NCBI GenBank assembly: GCA_014649355.1
Contig: BMSW01000004.1
Coordinates: 486,220 to 550,219 of the forward strand
Length of the DNA: 64,000 bases
Direction of reading: 5' to 3'
Source: Streptomyces althioticus
GTDB taxonomy: Bacteria > Actinomycetota > Actinomycetes > Streptomycetales > Streptomycetaceae
The notes under the pieces were generated by a model. That model searched no databases. It was given only the letters and a program-made list of their open reading frames with translations, and was not told where the DNA came from. Both the position numbers and the translations under genes were made by a program. Below are positions 59,950 through 64,000 of this stretch, in pieces (position 1 is the stretch's first letter; the number at the start of each line of letters is the position of its first letter).

Positions 59950-61143
59950 ATGAGTGCCACCGTCATCACGAACATCGCCACGCTGGTCACCAACGACCCC
60001 TCCCTCCGCGACACGGACCCCCTCGGCCTGGTCCGGGACGCGGCCGTCGTCATCGAGGGCGACCGCGTCGTGTGGACCGGTGAATCAAGCAAAGCACCCG
60101 CCACCGACAACCGGGTCGACGCGGGAGGCCGCGCGGTCCTGCCGGGATTCGTCGACTCCCACTCCCACCTGGTGTTCGCCGGGGACCGCACGGAGGAGTT
60201 CAACGCCCGTATGTCGGGCCGCCCGTACAGCGCGGGCGGCATCCGCACCACGGTCGCCGCCACGCGCGCCGCGGGCGACGCGGAACTGGAGGCGAACCTC
60301 ACCCGCCACCTCGCGGAGGCGCTCCGGCAGGGCACCACGACCTTCGAGACCAAGTCCGGCTACGGGCTGACCGTCGAGGACGAGGCCCGTGCCCTGCGGC
60401 TGGCCGCCCGTCACACCGACGAGGTGACCTACCTGGGTGCGCACATCGTCGCCCCCGAGTTCGCCGACGACCCGGCCGGCTACGTCGCCCTGGTCACCGG
60501 TGACATGCTGAACGCCTGTGCCCCGCACGCCCGTTGGATCGACGTGTTCTGCGAGAAGGGCGCCTTCGACGGCGACCAGGCCCGCGCGATCCTCACCGCC
60601 GGCAAGGCGAAGGGGCTGCATCCGCGGATCCACGCCAACCAGCTCTCGTACGGGCCCGGTGTGCAGCTCGCCGTCGAGCTGGACGCGGCCAGCGCCGACC
60701 ACTGCACCCACCTCACCGACGCCGACGTGGACGCGCTGGCGAACAGTTCGACGGTGGCGACGCTGCTGCCCGGTGCGGAGTTCTCCACGCGGGCCGCGTG
60801 GCCGGACGCCCGGCGGCTGCTGGACGCGGGGGTGACCGTGGCGCTGTCCACCGACTGCAACCCCGGTTCGTCGTTCACCTCGTCGGTGCCGTTCTGCGTC
60901 GCGCTCGCCGTGCGGGACATGGGGATGACGCCCGACGAGGCGGTCTGGGCGGCCACCGCGGGCGGGGCGGCGGCGCTGCGGCGCACCGACGTCGGCCGGC
61001 TCGTCCCGGGCGCGTACGCGGACCTGGTGCTGCTGGACGCCCCCAGCCACGTCCACCTGGCCTACCGGCCGGGCGTCCCGCTGGTCACGGGCGTGTGGCG
61101 CCGGGGCGTACGGGAGGACGCCGAAAGGCCCCGGAACCTCTGA
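59950..61143 (+). CDS. hutI: Imidazolonepropionase
   Basis: 397 residues from ATG 59950. The amidohydrolase motifs are [27 protein letters not shown] and S-T-D-C-N-P-G-S. The length is normal. It opens the imidazolone ring to formimidoylglutamate, the substrate of HutF. It lies 32 bases after hutF and closes the operon; a terminator follows. Confidence 0.95.
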   Translation: MSATVITNIATLVTNDPSLRDTDPLGLVRDAAVVIEGDRVVWTGESSKAPATDNRVDAGGRAVLPGFVDSHSHLVFAGDRTEEFNARMSGRPYSAGGIRTTVAATRAAGDAELEANLTRHLAEALRQGTTTFETKSGYGLTVEDEARALRLAARHTDEVTYLGAHIVAPEFADDPAGYVALVTGDMLNACAPHARWIDVFCEKGAFDGDQARAILTAGKAKGLHPRIHANQLSYGPGVQLAVELDAASADHCTHLTDADVDALANSSTVATLLPGAEFSTRAAWPDARRLLDAGVTVALSTDCNPGSSFTSSVPFCVALAVRDMGMTPDEAVWAATAGGAAALRRTDVGRLVPGAYADLVLLDAPSHVHLAYRPGVPLVTGVWRRGVREDAERPRNL

Positions 61144-61145
61144 AA

Positions 61146-61170
61146 GGCGGCCCGGACCCTCCGGGCCGCC
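61146..61170. terminator. Bidirectional terminator between hutI and the sigma-factor gene
   Basis: GGCGGCCCGGA (61146-61156) and TCCGGGCCGCC (61160-61170) form a perfect 11-bp stem with a CCC loop, between two convergent stops. Confidence 0.9.
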
Positions 61171-61200
61171 CCCTGGAGGACGGACGTCACGCGGCCGTGA

Positions 61201-62115
61201 TCACTCCTCGACCGTGAGGCCCTTGCGCAGCTTCACCAGCGTCCGGGACAGCAGACGGGAGACGTGCATCTGGGAGATGCCGAGCTCCTCTCCGATCTCC
61301 GACTGGGTCATGCCGGCGACGAACCGCAGCGACAGGATCTTCCGGTCCCGTGACGGCAGTTCGGCGATCAGCGGCTTCAACGACTCGATGTACTCGATGC
61401 CTTCGAGCCCGTGGTCCTCGTAACCGATCCGGTCGGCCAGGGCGCCCTCTGCGTCGTCCTCCTCGGGCTGGGCGTCCAGGGAGGAGGCGGTGTACGCGTT
61501 CGACGCGGCCATGCCCTCGACGACCTCGTCGGTGGTGATGCCCAGCCGGTCCGCCAGCTCGGCCACCGTCGGCGCGCGGTCGAGCTGCTGGGCCAGTTCG
61601 TCGCCGGCCTTGGCCAGGTCCAGCCGCAGCTCCTGCAGGCGGCGCGGTACGCGCACGGACCACGAGGTGTCGCGGAAGAAGCGCTTGATCTCGCCGATGA
61701 TGGTCGGCATCGCGAAAGTGGGGAACTCCACACCCCGCGTGTGCTCGAAGCGGTCGATCGCCTTGATCAGGCCGATGGTGCCGACCTGGATGATGTCCTC
61801 CATGGGCTCGCTGCGGGAGCGGAACCGGGAGGCGGCGAACTTGACCAGTGCGAGGTTCAGTTCGACGAGCGTGGTGCGTACGTACGAGTAGTCGTGACTG
61901 CCTTCGTCGAGCGACTCCAGGCGCTCGAACAGGGTCTTGGACAGGGCCCGTGCGTCGACCGGGCCCACCTCGTCGTACGGGGGGATCTCCGGGAGTCCGG
62001 CGAGTAGACCGTCCTCGACGACTCCCAGGTCGTCCTGCTCGATGGGATCCAGATGTTCCGGGGGTGGTGTCGACGTCGCTTCTTGGGTAGGCGATGCGTC
62101 GAGCCGGGGTGACAT
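61201..62115 (-). CDS. SigB/SigF-family RNA polymerase sigma factor
   Basis: 304 residues from ATG 62115, with GGAGG five bases upstream; a longer ATG at 62139 lacks a ribosome site. Region 2 (V-R-T-T-L-V-E-L-N-L-A-L-V-K, D-I-I-Q-V-G-T-I-G-L-I-K-A-I-D-R-F) and region 4 (L-P-S-R-D-R-K-I-L-S-L-R-F, G-I-S-Q-M-H-V-S-R-L) are intact. The family controls stress and development. The divergent STAS and kinase genes are its probable partners. Confidence 0.93.
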   Translation of the reverse strand: MSPRLDASPTQEATSTPPPEHLDPIEQDDLGVVEDGLLAGLPEIPPYDEVGPVDARALSKTLFERLESLDEGSHDYSYVRTTLVELNLALVKFAASRFRSRSEPMEDIIQVGTIGLIKAIDRFEHTRGVEFPTFAMPTIIGEIKRFFRDTSWSVRVPRRLQELRLDLAKAGDELAQQLDRAPTVAELADRLGITTDEVVEGMAASNAYTASSLDAQPEEDDAEGALADRIGYEDHGLEGIEYIESLKPLIAELPSRDRKILSLRFVAGMTQSEIGEELGISQMHVSRLLSRTLVKLRKGLTVEE

Positions 62116-62365
62116 GATGTCCTCCATCGTTCTCGGCATATGGCTGCCGAAGCCGATACGTGCACTGCGGTGTGCGGCGCCTCCAAAGCCGGCCGTGTCG
62201 GGTACGTGTCTTTACTAGCCCTACCGGCTGCTCGGAGCATGCCGCAAGTGCGTTCTGTTCGGTTATGTCCGTTTGTGCGTGATTGTTAGAGTGTCGATGC
62301 GTGGCCGGAAGGCGTAATGTTCGAGAGCGTCAGGAACAGCCACGACCTCGGGAGAGAGAGACGGC

Positions 62366-62743
62366 ATGGACCGCGGGACGGTCGGCAGCGCACAGTCGGG
62401 CCGGCTTCTGGTCGAGGTGCGAGAAGAGGGCCCCAGTGCCGTCGTGACCCCGGCGGGTGAGTTGGACCACCACACCGCCGATCTGTTGCGGGAGCCACTG
62501 GAGGACTGCCTCGCCAAGGGTTTCAAGCGGCTTGTCATCGACTGCTCCCGGCTGGAGTTCTGTGACTCCACGGGGCTGAACGTGCTGCTCGGGGCCCGGC
62601 TGAAGGCCGAGGCGGGCGGCGGCGGGGTGGCCCTCGTGGGCATGCAGCCCGTCGTTGCGCGCGTGTTCGAAATCACGGGCGCGGACGCGGTGTTCGCCGT
62701 CCACGACACGCTCGAGGCGGCCCTGGCCGACGATTCGGCGTGA
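62366..62743 (+). CDS. STAS-domain anti-anti-sigma factor
   Basis: 125 residues from ATG 62366, with GGGAGAGAGAGA upstream. The STAS fold ends its conserved helix with F-C-D-S-T-G-L; S68 is the expected phosphorylation site. Unphosphorylated it would bind the kinase and free the sigma factor. It is divergent from the sigma factor and 242 bases before the kinase gene. Confidence 0.9.
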   Translation: MDRGTVGSAQSGRLLVEVREEGPSAVVTPAGELDHHTADLLREPLEDCLAKGFKRLVIDCSRLEFCDSTGLNVLLGARLKAEAGGGGVALVGMQPVVARVFEITGADAVFAVHDTLEAALADDSA

Positions 62744-62985
62744 CGCGGGCGGGCAGGCCCGGCGGGGCGCTCGTGCCGCACCCGCCGGCGGCGGGGGGCT
62801 CCCGACGCGTTTTTTCGCGCGAATACGGGGGTGTTCCGTCGGACGGGCCGGGCAGGAGACACCCTGTACGTCCCGGACGCGGTGGTCGGGAGGGCGCCGA
62901 GAACCCGTCGGGCCGTCCGCGCGTGACCGGCCGAGTACGGAAGATTTCGCATTGTGAACTGGTGACACGGTGAGGTGAAGCGCTG

Positions 62986-63552
62986 ATGAGCACCACCCGG
63001 CCCTATTCGCCGGGCGACCGCGGTCCGGAGCCCAGCGGCGCTTCCGGGACGCCCGGGGGCGCTGCGCCGGCCGCAGGCGCCCCGGACGGCGGCGTGGCCA
63101 CGCCGACCGCCGAGCCGGTGTCCCCCGAGGGGCAGCCCGGCGGCGCACAGGTGCGCCGGCTGAGCTTCGAGGACCAGAGCGGGGTCGTGCCGCTCGCGCG
63201 GGACTTCACGCGGCAGGCGCTGTACGACTGGGGCTGGCTGCCGGCCGCCACGGCGGACCGGCGCGCCGCCGCCGAGGACGTCCTGCTCGTCGTGTCCGAG
63301 CTGGTCACCAACGCGTGCCTGCACGCCGAAGGACCGGACCTGCTGACCATCACCTGCGACCGCAAGGTGATCCGCCTCGAGGTCACCGACCGCGGCACCG
63401 GCCGGCCGTCCCCGCGCACGCCCCACCGCGCGGGCCGTCCGGGCGGGCACGGCATGTTCATCGTCCAGCGGCTGTGTCTGGACTGGGGGGTCCAGCGCCT
63501 GCCCGATGTGGCGGGCAAGACAGTCTGGGCCGAGCTGGGCACGCCGTCGTAG
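62986..63552 (+). CDS. RsbW-like anti-sigma factor kinase (HATPase_c_2)
   Basis: 188 residues from ATG 62986, with GAGGTGAAG upstream. The first 50 residues are Pro/Gly/Ala-rich and disordered. The ATPase shows the N-box E-L-V-T-N-A-C-L-H-A, G1 E-V-T-D-R-G-T-G-R-P and G2 G-G-H-G-M-F-I-V. It probably binds the nearby sigma factor and phosphorylates the STAS protein. Direct partnership is inferred from gene order. Confidence 0.88.
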   Translation: MSTTRPYSPGDRGPEPSGASGTPGGAAPAAGAPDGGVATPTAEPVSPEGQPGGAQVRRLSFEDQSGVVPLARDFTRQALYDWGWLPAATADRRAAAEDVLLVVSELVTNACLHAEGPDLLTITCDRKVIRLEVTDRGTGRPSPRTPHRAGRPGGHGMFIVQRLCLDWGVQRLPDVAGKTVWAELGTPS

Positions 63553-63732
63553 TTCCCGGTACGTCCCGGTACGCACCGGCCTCCAGGACCCTGAGGGGTC
63601 CCCGGGGGCCGTTTCGTTTTTCGGCGCGGCGCCTTGTACGCGCCTGAGCGCCCGCGAAACACCCGGGCCCGCACCGGGGGCTTCCGGGCCGGTACGCCCC
63701 CACCTGAGCGTCCTCAGCACGGTGGAGGCGCC

Positions 63733-63945
63733 CTTCAGGGGCGCGGGGAACTGCGCGCTCAGCCACGAAGGTCCCGCGCCCGGCGGTGGCGGGGTGCCGC
63801 TGCGCTCACCCGTGCCGCCCCTAGCGGCACGACTGCCCGCAGCGGCGGCGTCCTTCAGGGGCGCGGGGAACTGCGCGCTCAGCCACGGGGGTCCCGCACC
63901 CGGCGGTGGCGGGGTGCCGCTGCGCCCACCCGTGCCGCCCCTAGC
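63733..63945. repeat. Cluster C: 120-bp direct repeat containing the dispersed 20-mer
   Basis: GGGGCGCGGGGAACTGCGCG occurs at 63738-63757 and 63858-63877 within two similar units 120 bases apart. Both continue with CTCAGCCACG and a C-C-G-C-T-G-C-G-rich tail that also follows the copy at 45,701. The 448-base end of the window (63,553-64,000) holds only these repeats; no gene is supported. Confidence 0.9.
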
Positions 63946-64000
63946 TGTGCTGACCGGGCAGGTTGGTGACGCGGCTGGCTGGTGGGTGGCCGCCGATGCC

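Overview
The window is high-GC actinobacterial DNA with short intergenic gaps, many GTG starts and a strong G/C third-position bias. The gene content right of 34 kb (histidine utilisation genes, SigB/F-type sigma factor with STAS and RsbW-like partners, LCP cell-wall protein, DUF4287 protein) is that of a Streptomyces chromosome. I infer Streptomyces; the species cannot be named from sequence alone.

Region 1 (1 to about 34.01 kb) is the right-hand part of an integrated siphovirus-type prophage. From 1 to 9 kb lie tail-fibre or adhesin genes: a collagen-like Gly-rich protein, a 1,643-residue repeat protein, and a fibre plus small-partner pair. A zinc-ribbon GIY-YIG gene (9.2 kb) follows, then a tail-tube-like protein, a Stealth-like protein and head-tail connector genes (10.4-13.6 kb). 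Next come an accessory membrane protein, the frameshifted G/GT tail chaperones, the tape measure and distal tail proteins (13.6-21.3 kb). A second, paralogous fibre cassette (21.3-24.4 kb) precedes the amidase endolysin and a holin-like protein (24.5-26.0 kb). The virion proteins are strikingly cysteine-rich. Seven genes share a 5' leader: a conserved 20-21-nt box ending 24-30 nt before the start codon, followed by a hairpin that holds the Shine-Dalgarno and whose base reaches the start codon.

The right arm of the prophage (26-34 kb) carries an XRE/TPR regulator, small zinc-ribbon proteins and a three-gene cassette: a radical SAM enzyme, an acyl-carrier-protein/methyltransferase fusion and an InhA-type enoyl-ACP reductase. 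A second GIY-YIG (MUG113-like) gene and a tRNA 3'-end fragment (T-arm, acceptor strand, CCA) at 33,985-34,012 follow; the fragment is the likely attR. No integrase or intact tRNA is in the window, so attL and the integrase probably lie to the left.

Region 2 (34.1-64 kb) is chromosomal. A minus-strand operon encodes an ABC exporter and a DesK/LuxR-type two-component system. Beside it are a TetR/MFS efflux pair with a dyad operator, a PobA-like hydroxylase, a Bax-inhibitor-1-like membrane protein, thiolase, an SGNH hydrolase, cystathionine beta-synthase, an LCP protein, an RpiR regulator and a group III PLP decarboxylase. The hutU / M20 amidohydrolase / hutF / hutI operon degrades histidine by the formimidoylglutamate deiminase route. 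It is followed by a sigma factor facing away from its anti-anti-sigma and kinase partners. Three intergenic clusters carry eight perfect copies of a 20-bp repeat that is absent from the prophage, and a four-copy 150-161-bp repeat sits at 53.4-54.0 kb.
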